Shown piece by piece: positions 32,939 to 42,771 of a DNA stretch of 64,000 nt (position 1 is its first letter; each line of letters begins with the position of its first letter). The position numbers and the translations under genes are program-made. This DNA is from Collinsella phocaeensis (GTDB lineage Bacteria; Actinomycetota; Coriobacteriia; Coriobacteriales; Coriobacteriaceae): NCBI RefSeq assembly GCF_900119895.1, contig NZ_FQLR01000004.1, forward strand, positions 558,001-622,000, given 5' to 3'. Under the pieces are notes generated by a model. The model saw only the letters and a list, made by a program, of their open reading frames with translations, searched no databases and was not told the DNA's origin.

Positions 32939-33145
32939 ATGCTCATCGATCTCAGGGTGAAGCACGATGTCGGGGCGTGGGGACATCCCGTCGTTCTATT
33001 CGATTTCGGCATGGGCTGCTGGGTTGTCTCGTGCGCCAACAGCCTCCGAATTCTCATCGCTCGCACGAGGCATGAGCCCTATACCCGGGAGGGCGTTCTC
33101 GTGCTGGACCTCGCGAGGTGGCTGCTCGGCGAGCAGGTGTTCTGA
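32939..33145 (+). CDS. Small uncharacterised protein
   Basis: ATG 32939 opens 68 codons starting MLIDLRVKHDVGAWGHPVVL and ending 'LVLDLARWLLGEQVF'. The GGGAGG of the terminator's 3' arm could act as its ribosome site (spacing 8). Codon use is protein-like. The composition is mixed, with no membrane segment or known motif. It may be a real small gene or a fragment. Confidence 0.35.
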   Translation: MLIDLRVKHDVGAWGHPVVLFDFGMGCWVVSCANSLRILIARTRHEPYTREGVLVLDLARWLLGEQVF

Positions 33146-34009
33146 GCGTCATGCGGGGATATCGCGCGATAGGGCACGCGGGTCCGTTCACGCCCGCATG
33201 GGAAACGCCGTCGCCGTATGGGCGGCCAGTCGCATCCGATAGGCCTTTTGTTAAACAGGCCTATCGGATGCGCACGAAGCGATCGCGCCAACAACGAAGC
33301 TCCAACCTGCTCGTCAACTCATGGGCAAGCAACCTGAGACTACTCATTTCTCCTACTGGCAATGAAGGCCCGCGACCTGCAGTTTTGCAAACTGCTTGAA
33401 AGCCACCCGCGCTGATTCACTTACGGTTGCAGCTGGCGGCTAGCAGGCAAAAGGGTGCTTGAGTTTCAAAACGGGTGTTCTCGGCGCTATCGAGTCTCCA
33501 AAGGCGGCCCGCCGCACCCTTTGAGACAAAAACAAAAACTCAAAGCCTTGAGTTTGAAAAAAGTTTTTGAAGTTGTCCCGATTTTCGACCCCGAAGCCGA
33601 CGAAACACGACACGGCGTTACCTGACGGCACTCGATTCGAGACGGCACCGAAAACTGGATGCAACTGAAATGACGGGACGTCAGAACCGATGCCATCGAG
33701 TGGGAGTGAGGGTTAAGAAGCCAACTTTTGCAAAATCGAAAAAATAAGTGTCTTAACTGACGATTATGGGGGCATAAGCTAGCGGATTGGGAAGATATGC
33801 CCTCATACCGGGACATATCCACGTCACGAGCAAACCGTCCTGCGCAGGTCGTTGACACCGGGCTCGGCGCTTGCAAAAATTGAATCTGATAACGCCCGCA
33901 CGGTATGTATTTCACCTTCCGCGGGCGTCTTGCCCTTCTGCCTCCATTTGCCCGCATGCCTGCGGCTTGGCGTTGGGTGCCATCGAAATGCACCCAGTTA
34001 GGAGCTCAT
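33146..34009. other. 864-bp non-coding stretch with several inverted repeats
   Basis: No gene is supported. Besides the 16-bp hairpin at 33231, AAACTCAA/TTGAGTTT forms a small hairpin near 33526-33545. TATGGGGGCATA (33765-33776) pairs with TATGCCCTCATA (33796-33807), one G-U. The last is preceded by a TTATGGG motif shared with 12571 and 29203. GC content is lower than in neighbouring genes. Confidence 0.4.
33231..33272. repeat. Perfect 16-bp inverted repeat
   Basis: CGCATCCGATAGGCCT (33231-33246) and AGGCCTATCGGATGCG (33257-33272) flank the loop TTTGTTAAAC. It is a very stable hairpin with no T-run after it on either strand, so a terminator, an IS target or a protein-binding cruciform are all possible. 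Confidence 0.6.
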
Positions 34010-34957
34010 ATGTCCTCGCAAGCACCGGGTGTCGAGTTTAGCCGCGTGATCAGCTTTCTCAAGCGCCGTTACCCCGGCTTCGCGGAGACGGCGTATCAGG
34101 AGTTCATCGCTCACGTCGAGCCTGATTTTGATGAGCTGTCATATGAGCATGCCGAGCGTCTCCATGAGCTGGCGTTGGAGTGGGCCATTTTCGACAAGCC
34201 CTTGGAGGGCGGGCTCTCGGGCATCGAGCTGTACTGCGAGGAGAATCCCGATCGGCGCGGAAACGGCTACTTGAGCCAGCTTCGCGAGGCTGTGAATAAT
34301 CAATTCAGCAGTATGTTTCCCGTCGAGCATGTCGATATTGCCGCGCATCGTCTCGAGTTGCTGGATGTTTACACGGGCGAGATGTTTTGGGTGCGTGACT
34401 ACTCGCTTTCTGAAGGGCTTTTCCGCGAGGGCGAGCAGGGGCCATGCGGGGTCATCGTGGCACGCCTTACAAAGTCGGGCGGCGCATGGTTCTTTCCGGG
34501 TAACGTGGTCGCCTTCTATCCGGTTGTTATGGCGGACCATATGAAAGAGGTTCTTAGGGAAGAAGGCGGCGAGCGCCCCTCGTTCTTGGAGCTGGTGCGC
34601 CAGACGTACGGGCCCCGTGGGGGCGTGGTGAGTGGATCGCTCGAGGCGCAGTTCCCCGACGTGGACTTCGAAGATCCAGAGCAGCTTGCCGATTTCCGCG
34701 TCCAGCTGGCGGATCGGTACCGCGAGCTCGCGGACCGTTTCGCCCTCAAGGCGACATGGGAGAGCGTCGTGTTCGACATTGCCCATGAGGATGGGAAGAT
34801 CATGCCCACCGAGCTGATGAAGCGCTCCCTCGGGGATTTGGAAGAGACGCGCGTGAGTACGGTGGAAGACCTCGACGAGATCCTGGGCGTCTGGATGGCC
34901 GCATGGAACGTCATGCCGCATGACGCGCTGGGCGGTCGCGCACCGGCGGAGTCATGA
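34010..34957 (+). CDS. Uncharacterised protein, 315 aa
   Basis: ATG 34010 follows TAGGAGC; the earlier in-frame ATG at 33905 is in non-coding sequence. The first 80 residues look helical and acidic ('FAETAYQEFIAHVEPDFDEL'). A mixed domain with 'LSEGLFREGEQGPCGVIVAR' and 'AWFFPGNVVAFYPVVMADHM' follows, and the C-terminus is helical. No signal peptide or clear membrane helix. I do not recognise the family. It is monocistronic as far as visible. Confidence 0.6.
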   Translation: MSSQAPGVEFSRVISFLKRRYPGFAETAYQEFIAHVEPDFDELSYEHAERLHELALEWAIFDKPLEGGLSGIELYCEENPDRRGNGYLSQLREAVNNQFSSMFPVEHVDIAAHRLELLDVYTGEMFWVRDYSLSEGLFREGEQGPCGVIVARLTKSGGAWFFPGNVVAFYPVVMADHMKEVLREEGGERPSFLELVRQTYGPRGGVVSGSLEAQFPDVDFEDPEQLADFRVQLADRYRELADRFALKATWESVVFDIAHEDGKIMPTELMKRSLGDLEETRVSTVEDLDEILGVWMAAWNVMPHDALGGRAPAES

Positions 34958-35337
34958 CGCCCCTGCGACCATGCGGAGTTCGGTGGGTGCCTTGCGCTTG
35001 TCGGGAGTGCGGGTGGGGCCATAATGCAGCGCACCTTTGGCAAGCCCTCCATCTGAGATGCCTGGCCACCAGGTTTTCGTGCGGATGGGGCAGTACGAGT
35101 GGACGAGCAAGAGTGCATCCTCAGCTTGAGGCAGATGGCGTAGGCGAAGCCGTCGTGCCAAAGAATCTGAGAGAGCAGCTCGCAAGGGGAACCGTCGCTG
35201 CTCATGATGCGTTCGAAGACTAGGTCTTGCCCGCAGGAGAGATGGCAGGTCTTGCCGTCAATCCTGTCTGACATGGAAAGGGAGAACCCCGTGAAGGCCG
35301 CCCCTTTGCATCAAGGACCGTCCATCGGCAATCGCCT
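34958..35337. other. 380-bp intergenic stretch
   Basis: No gene with a ribosome site is seen. A minus-strand frame from 35274 reads protein-like for its first 50 codons ('LLSQILWHDGFAYAICLKLR') but then runs into sequence antisense to the 315-residue gene. It may be a decayed fragment. Confidence 0.35.
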
Positions 35338-36723
35338 TTAGCGATACAGCTCCTCGATGCTGAATAGCCTCAGCTGCTTGCTCGGATCGACATCTCCGTC
35401 AAAGCCGGAACGCGAAAAGAACCCGTAGGCGTAGCAGTCGAGCCCCGTTGAACGGACCTGCTCGATCTCCTCGTCGATCATCTCCTGCGTGACGGGCGTA
35501 CCTCGGAACTTCGCCTCATAGAACACGTAGCCATGCGGGTCGTGCGTCACCACGTCGAATTCGCCATTCGTCTTGTTGGCGGGGTCGTCGTACCAATAGC
35601 GGCCAATATCGTCGAACAGTTCGGGCAGTTCTCCCGATCGATTCTTTCGGATGAGGAACTGCCTGCACACCTCCGCGAAGGCATGGGGAACGTAGTTCGT
35701 CTCAAAATCCTGCGAGATGTACCGGTCGTAAAAGACCTGTGGGTCGAGGAAGGTGCGCTGCGAGGCGTATCGAAAGACATAGCGGTAGTAGAACAGCGAC
35801 AGCCCGTCGATGATCTGGTAGCTCGATTTCTTCTTGTTGAGCGGATCGTTGATGGGGGCTTGTTTTTGCACGAGTTCCATGCGGATGAGCCGGTCGAGGA
35901 CATCGACCATGGTGGGCCCGCTGGATACGTGCGACTGGGAGAGGATATCCCGATACTTAGAGTATCCGTCGGCAAGCGCCCCGAAGACCTCGTTGGCGTT
36001 CACGATCTTCGAGATCTCCGAGTTGAGATACATCGAGACCTCGTTTTCCAGACGTGCGCCCGGCTCCGATATGAGCTCGATGATGTTCTCCCGTACGGAG
36101 AGGTCCGGATCGATGAGGCGCGTGTAGTACGGAATGCCACCGAACACGCTGTATAGACGCACTTTGTCTTCGGCGGAAAAATCGGGGTAGAAACGCGCCG
36201 CGTCGTAATAGTTCATCGGCTTGAGGTCGATGGTGAGATCGATGCGCCCGTACAGGGGATTCTCGCGCTCAAGTAGCGATTTCATGACCTCGACGAACGA
36301 TCCGCAGAGAATGAGCGTGAGGTGGGATGAATCGCGATGGCGATCCAACAACGACCGCAGGATGCTGTCGAGCCCTTTGACCGTTTTGCGCAGGTACGGG
36401 TATTCATCGAGGACAAGCGTAAGGGGTTCCTGGACGGACAGAGTAAAGAGGTGGTTGAGAAGCGCCTCGAGATTGCCGAAGCCCAAGGGTGGGAGGTCGA
36501 AGACCTCGGATACGAGGGCGGAGAGGCTCTCGAGGTTGTTCTGCTCGGAGGTCTCCTTGCATTCGTAATAAATGCTGCGGCAGTTGGTTGTCGACAGCGA
36601 CTGCTTGATGAGCTCGCTTTTGCCCACGCGTCGGCGCCCGTACACGAGTATGGCGCTCTGGCCGTCCGATTTGATTTCACGCTCAATGCGGGCGAGCTCA
36701 CGCTCGCGACCAAAGAAATCCAT
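35338..36723 (-). CDS. AAA ATPase with C-terminal DUF234-type nuclease-like domain
   Basis: Started at ATG 36723 behind AAAGGA, giving 461 residues beginning MDFFGRERELARIEREI. Walker A is GRRRVGKS (about 30-37) and Walker B 'LVLDEYPYL' lies near 105-113. A winged-helix region sits at about 250-300. The C-terminal domain has 'NGEFDVVTHDPHGYVFYEAK', a D...ExK pattern of PD-(D/E)XK folds (DUF234). Such archaeal-type ATPases are common mobile orphan genes in anaerobes; their role is not settled. Confidence 0.78.
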   Translation of the reverse strand: MDFFGRERELARIEREIKSDGQSAILVYGRRRVGKSELIKQSLSTTNCRSIYYECKETSEQNNLESLSALVSEVFDLPPLGFGNLEALLNHLFTLSVQEPLTLVLDEYPYLRKTVKGLDSILRSLLDRHRDSSHLTLILCGSFVEVMKSLLERENPLYGRIDLTIDLKPMNYYDAARFYPDFSAEDKVRLYSVFGGIPYYTRLIDPDLSVRENIIELISEPGARLENEVSMYLNSEISKIVNANEVFGALADGYSKYRDILSQSHVSSGPTMVDVLDRLIRMELVQKQAPINDPLNKKKSSYQIIDGLSLFYYRYVFRYASQRTFLDPQVFYDRYISQDFETNYVPHAFAEVCRQFLIRKNRSGELPELFDDIGRYWYDDPANKTNGEFDVVTHDPHGYVFYEAKFRGTPVTQEMIDEEIEQVRSTGLDCYAYGFFSRSGFDGDVDPSKQLRLFSIEELYR

Positions 36724-37089
36724 ACTCGGTCCTTTCCGACTCGGTTTCAACCGAGTAAAAGTTTAATGATATAGGGCGGCTATTTCAATAATCGGCCAGT
36801 CTGGGGGCTCCGCCCTCTCGTTTTCGCTGCCCCATGCCCTGCTGTGTCGCCGCTCCTGCGCGATGATGCGGTTCGCTCGCTCGCCCTCGTCGTCCTATCA
36901 GGGGTTATGGGGCCTCGTGTAAGTGAGTTGGGTTTCGCGTAGCAGCAGATTGCGTAGCTGCGCAAGTTCGCCTCGAGTGGGCTCGATGCGTCTGTTGGGA
37001 GGTTTGTCGGTCGTGATTCCCCAATCGCCTCTGCCGAGAAGCTCGGCGCCTAATCGAGCGCACCTGTCTCAAAGACCGTCTCCTCATAT
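36724..37089. other. 366-bp stretch without an intact gene
   Basis: It holds the promoter region of the AAA ATPase gene (near 36725-36770) and probably the decayed 5' part of the ATPase fragment at 37090, but no coding frame is readable. Confidence 0.35.
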
Positions 37090-37527
37090 GTGACGGCATT
37101 CGAGGAGGCATTCCTGTTCTACCGCGCCGCACGCTACGACCTGCATGGCAAGGCGCTTCTCAAGACGAACCCCAAAGAGTACATCGTCGACACCGGTTTC
37201 AGGACTTGGATGGCAGGATACAGAGTCACGGATATTGGTCGCCTGTTCGAGAATGCCGTATATTTCCAGCTACTCTACGAAGGATGGAGTGTGCATGTGG
37301 GCAAGCTCTACGGCAAGGAGGTCGACTTCGTCGCAACGAAAGATGGGCGCGCGCTCTACGTGCAGGCGACAGACGAGATGTTCGCCAGTGAGATCAGGGA
37401 ACGCGAGATTGCTCCTCTGAAGGCGATACGGGACAATCATGAGAAGATCGTGGTCGTGAGGCAGGGTTCCTATGATACTGACATTGACGGCATTCGCATT
37501 GTGAGTGCGAGGGACTTTTTCCTTTAG
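37090..37527 (+). pseudogene. C-terminal fragment of a DUF4143-type AAA ATPase
   Basis: A 145-codon frame from GTG 37090 carries the C-terminal half of a DUF4143 protein: 'KTNPKEYIVDTGFRTWMAGY', 'GRLFENAVYFQLLYEGWSVH' and the nuclease-like 'KEVDFVATKDGRALYVQATD'. The N-terminal ATPase domain (Walker A/B and linker, normally about 250 residues) is absent, and no ribosome site precedes the GTG. It is best read as a relic. Confidence 0.7.
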
Positions 37528-37554
37528 AGGGAGGAAAGCGGCTAAAACGGTATG

Positions 37555-37592
37555 GCCGCAGCTCCCGCGGAGGGATGCGCGGGAGCTGCGGC
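37555..37592. terminator. Perfect 15-bp hairpin between convergent genes
   Basis: GCCGCAGCTCCCGCG (37555-37569) pairs with CGCGGGAGCTGCGGC (37578-37592) around GAGGGATG. It lies just after the parC stop on the minus strand and probably terminates the parE-parC transcript. Confidence 0.75.
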
Positions 37593-37606
37593 TGGAGGTG
37601 CCGCTC

Positions 37607-39847
37607 CTAGTCAAACAAACTCGGCATGTCGTCTTCCTTCATGAGCGCGCCGGCGCAGGGCAGGCTCTGCGCGGTGAACTTCTCCGTCGAGACGCCCGCG
37701 CCCAGCACCTCCTCGGTTGTGCTCACGGATGTGACGATGCGGCCCTTCTTGGCGGTGAACGCCTGGACGCCCTGCGTGCTGGTGGTCGTCTTGGTCTTGA
37801 GCAGCGACGTGTTGAAGTTCATCAGGCGGTAGTCGTTGGAGACCAGCGCGATGTCGCGCTCCTCCTTGAGTACCTGCGCGTAGAGCAGCTTGGAGCCGCC
37901 GTAGATCGCGTTCTTGAGGCGCTTGCGGTTGGTCTTGGTGACGTATCCCGCCAGCGCGACGCGCACGGCGCGGCCATTCTCGAAGATGAACAGCGCGTCG
38001 GCCTTGTAGTCCTCCGGGTCGAGGACCCAGATCACGCTCTCGTCGGGCTCCATCTCCAGATCGGTGGGCAGGTAGGAGCCCAGCTGCGCGGATTTGGTGT
38101 CCTCGAACGCGGCGACCTTGCACTTGTACACCTGGCTCTTGTTGGTGAACACCAAAAGCTCGTGCGTGTTGGCGGACGGGAACTCGATGAACGGCTCGTC
38201 GCCGTCCTTGTATTTGAGCGCGGCTCCCTTGCGCAGCACACGGTCCGTCATCTTCTTGAGGTAGCCCTCGCGGGAGAGCATGATGGTGACCGGGTACTCC
38301 TCGACCTCGGGCTCCAGGCTCACCTCGATCACGTCGGACGGCTCGATGCGGCCCGTGCGGCGCGGCATGACGTACTTCTTGTTGACCGCCGCCAGCTCGT
38401 CGCGGATGACCTTCTTGATGTTCTCCTCGCTCGAGAGGATCTCCTCGAGCTCGGAGATCTCGCCCTCGAGTTTGGCGATGTCCTTGGTGCGGTTGAGGAT
38501 GTACTCCTCGTTGATGTTGCGCAGCTTGAGCTCGGCGACGAACTCGGCCTGGGTCTCATCGATGTCGAACCCGCGCATCAGGTTGGGAACCACCTCGGCC
38601 TCGAGCTTGGTGCCGCGGATGATGGCGATGGCCTTGTCGATATCGAGCAGGATCGCCTCGAGGCCGTGCAGCAGGTGCAGGCGCTCGGACTTTTTGCCCA
38701 AATCGAAGTTCACGCGGCGGCGCGTCGACTGGACGCGCCATGCGACCCACTCGTGAAGGATCTGGCGCACGCCCATCACGCGGGGGTACCCGTCGACCAG
38801 CACGTTGAAGTTGCACGAGAACGAGTCCTGCAGCGTGGTGGTGCGATAGAGCTTTGCCATGAGCTTCTCGGGGTCCACGCCGCGCTTGAGGTCGATGGCG
38901 ATGCGCAGGCCGGAGAGGTCGGTCTCGTCGCGGATGTCGGCGATCTCGCGCACCTTGCCCTCCTTGGAGAGCTTGACGATGCGGTCGATGATCACGTCGG
39001 TCTTGGTGGTGTAGGGGATCTCGTAGACCTCGATGATGCGCTCTTCGGGGACCCACCGCCAGCGCGAGCGGATCTGGAAGCTGCCCAGGCCCGTCTCGAT
39101 GATGCGCTCCATCTCCTCGCGGCGGTAGATGATCTCGCCGCCGGTGGAGAAATCGGGCATGGGCATGTATTCGAGCAGGTCGCAGTCGGGGTCCTCGAGA
39201 TAGTGCATGGTGGCGGTGCAGACCTCGTTGAGGTTGAAGCCGCAGATGTCGGAGGCCATAGCGACGCCGATGCCCTTGTTGGCCGACACCAGGATGTTGG
39301 GGAAGGTAGTGGGCAGCAGGCGCGGCTCCTTCATGGCGCCGTCGTAGCTGTCGACGAAGTCGACCGGATCCTTGTCGATGTCCTTGAAGATCTCGGCGCA
39401 GATGGGGGAGAGCTTGGCCTCGGTGTAACGCGAGGCGGCGTAGGTCAGGTCGCCCGAGTAGTACTTGCCGAAGTTGCCCTTGGACTCGACGAAGGGCGCG
39501 AGCAGCGCCTCGTTGCCCGTGGCGAGGCGGACCATCGTCTCGTAGATGGCGGCGTCGCCGTGCGGGTTGAGCTTCATGGTCTGGCCCACGATGTTGGCGC
39601 TCTTCTGGCGCTCGCCCTTGAGCAGGCCCATCTTGTACATGGTGTAGAGCAGCTTGCGGTGCGAGGGCTTGAAGCCGTCGATCTCGGGGAACGCGCGCGA
39701 GACGTTGGTGCTCATGGCATACGGCATGTAGTTGGTTTCGAGCGTCTCCGTGATGGGCTGCGCCGTGACCTCCGAATGCAGGCCGATGACGTTATCGGCG
39801 TTGACCTGCTTCTTCTTGTTTGGGGTGCTGGTTTTCTTCTTAGCCAC
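37607..39847 (-). CDS. parC: DNA topoisomerase IV subunit A (ParC-type)
   Basis: A 746-residue type IIA topoisomerase A subunit. The active-site tyrosine is Y141 in 'AASRYTEAKL', the DNA-gate helix reads 'HGDAAIYETMVRL' (about 96-108), and a coiled-coil arm is at about 400-480. The C-terminal beta-pinwheel lacks a GyrA-box, so a ParC-type decatenase is more likely than gyrase. The protein breaks and rejoins one duplex to unlink daughter chromosomes. It lies 77 bases after the B subunit gene and is cotranscribed with it. The first 15 residues are unusually Lys-rich. Confidence 0.88.
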   Translation of the reverse strand: MAKKKTSTPNKKKQVNADNVIGLHSEVTAQPITETLETNYMPYAMSTNVSRAFPEIDGFKPSHRKLLYTMYKMGLLKGERQKSANIVGQTMKLNPHGDAAIYETMVRLATGNEALLAPFVESKGNFGKYYSGDLTYAASRYTEAKLSPICAEIFKDIDKDPVDFVDSYDGAMKEPRLLPTTFPNILVSANKGIGVAMASDICGFNLNEVCTATMHYLEDPDCDLLEYMPMPDFSTGGEIIYRREEMERIIETGLGSFQIRSRWRWVPEERIIEVYEIPYTTKTDVIIDRIVKLSKEGKVREIADIRDETDLSGLRIAIDLKRGVDPEKLMAKLYRTTTLQDSFSCNFNVLVDGYPRVMGVRQILHEWVAWRVQSTRRRVNFDLGKKSERLHLLHGLEAILLDIDKAIAIIRGTKLEAEVVPNLMRGFDIDETQAEFVAELKLRNINEEYILNRTKDIAKLEGEISELEEILSSEENIKKVIRDELAAVNKKYVMPRRTGRIEPSDVIEVSLEPEVEEYPVTIMLSREGYLKKMTDRVLRKGAALKYKDGDEPFIEFPSANTHELLVFTNKSQVYKCKVAAFEDTKSAQLGSYLPTDLEMEPDESVIWVLDPEDYKADALFIFENGRAVRVALAGYVTKTNRKRLKNAIYGGSKLLYAQVLKEERDIALVSNDYRLMNFNTSLLKTKTTTSTQGVQAFTAKKGRIVTSVSTTEEVLGAGVSTEKFTAQSLPCAGALMKEDDMPSLFD

Positions 39848-39924
39848 GTTGTTCCTCTTGGTGCTTCTCTTGGGGCCGTCGTGCCGTGATGCGGGCGTGT
39901 CCGCCCGATGGTGGTTGGTGGACC

Positions 39925-41922
39925 TTACTGCAGGTCAAGCTGGTCGAGATACTCCTTGCCGTGTTCGGCGATATGGCGCTTGCGGCCGGCCTCGTCGTTG
40001 CCCAGCAGCAGGTTGAACATGGTCTCCATCTTGGCCACGTCCTCGGGCTCCACCTTGATCAGGCGGCGCGTCTCGGGGTTCATGGTGGTGAGCCACATCA
40101 TGTCGGGGTCGTTCTCACCAAGACCCTTGGAGCGGTTGATGGAGCACTTCTGGTCGCCGATCTCGGCTAGGATGTCGTTCTTTTCGAGCTCGGTGTAGGC
40201 GAAGTAGGTCTTCTCCTTGCAGTTGATCTCGTAGAGCGGCGACTCGGCGATGTAGACGTAGCCCTCGTCGATGAGCGTGGGCACCAGGCGGTAGAGCATC
40301 GTCAAGATGAGCGTACGGATGTGGTAGCCGTCGACATCGGCGTCCGTACAGATGATGACCTTGCTCCAGTTGAGGTTGTCCAGGTCGAAGGCGCCCAGGT
40401 TCTTGATGCGCTTGTCCTTGATCTCCACGCCGCAGCCCAGCACGCGCATGAGGTCCATGATGACGTCGGACTTGAAGATGCGCGGGTAGTCCTCCTTCAG
40501 GCAGTTGAGGATCTTGCCGCGGACGGGCATGACGCCCTGGAACTCGGCATCGCGCGAGGTGCGGATGGCGCCCGCCGCCGAGTCGCCCTCTACGATGTAG
40601 ACCTCGCGGCGAGTCTTGTCCTTGGAGCGGCAGTCGATGAACTTCTGCACGCGGTTGGCCATGTCGGTCTTCTGCTGCAGGTTGGTCTTGATGCTCTGGC
40701 GCGTCTTCTCGGCGTTCTCGCGCGAGCGCTTGTTGATGAGCACCTGCTCCATGATCTTGTTGGCGGCGTCCTTGTTCTCGATCAGGTAGGTCGAGAGGCG
40801 CTCCTTGAAGAACGCCGTCATGGCCTGCTGGATGAAGCGGTTGTTGATGGCCTTCTTGGTCTGGTTCTCGTAGGACGTCTGGGTGGAGAAGCAGTTGGTC
40901 ACCAGTACCAGGCAGTCCTGGACGTCCTGCCACTTGATGGAGCTCTCGTTTTTGTTGTACTTGCCCTGTTGCTTGATGTAGGCGTCGATCGCGCTGGTCA
41001 GCGCGCTGCGGGCGGCCTTCTCGGGCGAGCCGCCGTTCTCTAGCCACGAGGAGTTGTGGTAGTACTCCTGCATCTGGAAGGTGCGCGAGAAGCACAGGCA
41101 GGCCGTGATCTTGACGTTGTAGTCGGGCAGGTCCTCGCGGTCGCGGCCGCGGCGGTCCGCCTCGATGAAGAAGGGCTCGGTGAGGTAGTCGGCGCCCACC
41201 TTCTCGAGCACGTAGTCCTCGATGCCCTTGGGGTAGCAGAAGTCCTCTTCGGTGAACTCGCCGTCGTCGCCCTCGATGCGCAGGCGGAAGGTCACGTTGG
41301 CGTTGACCACGGCCTGGCGGCGCATGGTCTCGCGGTACCACTCGTGCGGGATGCTGATCGAGGTGAAGACCTCGAGGTCCGGGCGCCACTTGATGGTGGT
41401 GCCGGTGCGGTGCTCATCGGTGGGCTCGATCTCGAGCGCCTTCTTCTTGGCGCCCACGACCTTGCCCTTCTTGAAGTGGAGGGAGTATTTGTTGCCGTCG
41501 CGCCAGACCGTGACGTCCATGTACTCGGACGCGTACTGGGTCGCGCACGAGCCCAGGCCGTTGGTGCCCAGCGAGAAGTCGTAGTCGCCGCCCTCGTTGT
41601 TGTTGTACTTGCCGCCGGCGTAGAGCTCGCAGAAGACGAGTTCCCAGTTGAAGCGCTTCTCGGAGGGGTTCCAATCGAGCGGGCAGCCGCGGCCGTTGTC
41701 CTCGACCTGGATGGAGCCGTCGCGGAAGGCGGTGAGGGTGATCAGGTTGCCGTAGCCCTGGCGCGCCTCGTCGACGGCGTTGGACAGGATCTCGAAGGCG
41801 GCGTGCGCGCAGCCGTCGAGCCCGTCCGAGCCGAAGATGACGGCGGGGCGCAGGCGTACGCGCTCCTCGTCCTTGAGCTGACGGATGCTGTCGTTGCCAT
41901 AGTTTGCGGTGTTCTTTGCCAT
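39925..41922 (-). CDS. parE: DNA topoisomerase IV subunit B (ParE-type)
   Basis: ATG 41922 gives 665 residues; the longer frame upstream is non-coding. The GHKL ATPase motifs are 'EILSNAVDEA' (44-53), DNGRGCP (75-81) and 'LGTNGLGS' (near 118-125). A transducer domain follows, then the TOPRIM domain with EGDSAAG and 'DADVDGYHIRTL' coordinating magnesium. It supplies ATP-driven strand passage to the ParC-type subunit. Without comparison, a second gyrase-like pair cannot be fully excluded. Confidence 0.9.
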   Translation of the reverse strand: MAKNTANYGNDSIRQLKDEERVRLRPAVIFGSDGLDGCAHAAFEILSNAVDEARQGYGNLITLTAFRDGSIQVEDNGRGCPLDWNPSEKRFNWELVFCELYAGGKYNNNEGGDYDFSLGTNGLGSCATQYASEYMDVTVWRDGNKYSLHFKKGKVVGAKKKALEIEPTDEHRTGTTIKWRPDLEVFTSISIPHEWYRETMRRQAVVNANVTFRLRIEGDDGEFTEEDFCYPKGIEDYVLEKVGADYLTEPFFIEADRRGRDREDLPDYNVKITACLCFSRTFQMQEYYHNSSWLENGGSPEKAARSALTSAIDAYIKQQGKYNKNESSIKWQDVQDCLVLVTNCFSTQTSYENQTKKAINNRFIQQAMTAFFKERLSTYLIENKDAANKIMEQVLINKRSRENAEKTRQSIKTNLQQKTDMANRVQKFIDCRSKDKTRREVYIVEGDSAAGAIRTSRDAEFQGVMPVRGKILNCLKEDYPRIFKSDVIMDLMRVLGCGVEIKDKRIKNLGAFDLDNLNWSKVIICTDADVDGYHIRTLILTMLYRLVPTLIDEGYVYIAESPLYEINCKEKTYFAYTELEKNDILAEIGDQKCSINRSKGLGENDPDMMWLTTMNPETRRLIKVEPEDVAKMETMFNLLLGNDEAGRKRHIAEHGKEYLDQLDLQ

Positions 41923-42147
41923 GCTCGCTCTCTCGGTGTGTCCTCTTGGGCGTCTAGGAAGCCATGTGAATGAATACCGTAGCATAGCCCGGGCCGCGTG
42001 CGGTGCTGTCCAAGCGAAATACATCGAACAAATGTTCGTCTCATATGTGCACCCGTTTGAGTTGTCTTTGCCATGAACCTCTTTCATGTGCATGTTGCGC
42101 GCATGGTCCCGGCGCTATTCCTTTAGGTGCGAAGCCTGCTGTATTTT
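41923..42147. other. Divergent intergenic region between parE and the RelB/YafQ pair
   Basis: No gene is seen. It should contain the parE promoter on the minus strand, but no strong consensus boxes are evident by eye. Confidence 0.35.
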
Positions 42148-42184
42148 GTTTTATACAGGTATACAATGTCATACAAAGTACGAC
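42148..42184 (+). promoter_or_regulatory. Promoter/operator of the RelB/YafQ pair
   Basis: TTTTATACAGGTATACAATG contains two TATACA copies (42152 and 42160) usable as -10 boxes, and GTATACAATGTCATAC carries inverted GTAT/ATAC half-sites. It lies 20-55 bases before the antitoxin start, where RelB-type antitoxins bind. Confidence 0.45.
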
Positions 42185-42204
42185 AAAAGAGCAAAGGGGA
42201 AGTC

Positions 42205-42489
42205 ATGGCCGTCTCTGTTGCATCTGAATCAATCTCTGCCAAGCTTCGCAAAGACGAGAAGAGCCGCTTTACTGCCATCTGCGACGAAATTGGCACGTCG
42301 CCGAGCAATGCAATCCGCATGTTCGTATCTGCCTTTAATCGTCGGGGCGGCTTCCCGTTCGACCCTTCGAATCCCTATGGGTTCAACTCCGAGACCCTTG
42401 CCGCAATGGATGACGCTGCAACGGGCCGCAACCTCTCTGGTCCCTATCGGACGGTCAAGGAGGCGATGGCTGCGCTCGACGAGGAGTAG
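42205..42489 (+). CDS. RelB/DinJ-family antitoxin
   Basis: ATG 42205 follows AAGGGGAAG and gives 94 residues. The ribbon-helix-helix N-terminus 'SISAKLRKDEKSRFTAICDE' and 'IGTSPSNAIRMFVSAFNRRG' is the DinJ/RelB signature. The C-terminal tail would wrap the toxin. It represses its own operon through the upstream repeats and neutralises the YafQ-type nuclease encoded three bases downstream. Confidence 0.87.
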   Translation: MAVSVASESISAKLRKDEKSRFTAICDEIGTSPSNAIRMFVSAFNRRGGFPFDPSNPYGFNSETLAAMDDAATGRNLSGPYRTVKEAMAALDEE

Positions 42490-42492
42490 GCC

Positions 42493-42771
42493 ATGCTGGA
42501 GTTGAGGTTTACGTCGAAGTTCAAGAAGGACTATAAGCGCCTCAAGAGGCAGGGCAAAGATCTTGCAAAGCTTGAGATCGCTCTCGAGATGCTCGTGCGC
42601 GGAGAAGCCTTATCGGAGTCGATGCGCGATCATTCTCTAGGCGGGACGTATCGAGGTCATCGAGAGTGTCATATTGAGCCGGACTGGCTCCTTATCTATC
42701 GCATCGATGAGGGAGGCTTGGTCCTCGTTGCTACGCGCTCGGGGAGCCATAGCGATCTGTTGGGGCTGTAG
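42493..42771 (+). CDS. YafQ-family mRNA interferase toxin
   Basis: A 92-residue RelE/ParE-fold toxin. It reads 'LRFTSKFKKDYKRLKRQGKD' at the start. The YafQ signature 'RGHRECHIEPDWLLIYR' and the C-terminal 'SGSHSDLLGL' contain the His and Asp residues used for ribosome-dependent mRNA cleavage. The gene is intact and coupled to the antitoxin. Confidence 0.88.
   Translation: MLELRFTSKFKKDYKRLKRQGKDLAKLEIALEMLVRGEALSESMRDHSLGGTYRGHRECHIEPDWLLIYRIDEGGLVLVATRSGSHSDLLGL

Noticed and set aside
34516-35274. 252-codon minus-strand gene
   Set aside because: Most of it is antisense to the 315-residue gene and there is no ribosome site; only the first 50 codons are protein-like.
37505-39889. 794-codon open frame on the plus strand antisense to parC
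   Set aside because: Mirror of GC-rich codon use; parC on the other strand has all topoisomerase motifs, and the antisense product has no domain and is extremely Leu/Asp/Arg/Val biased.
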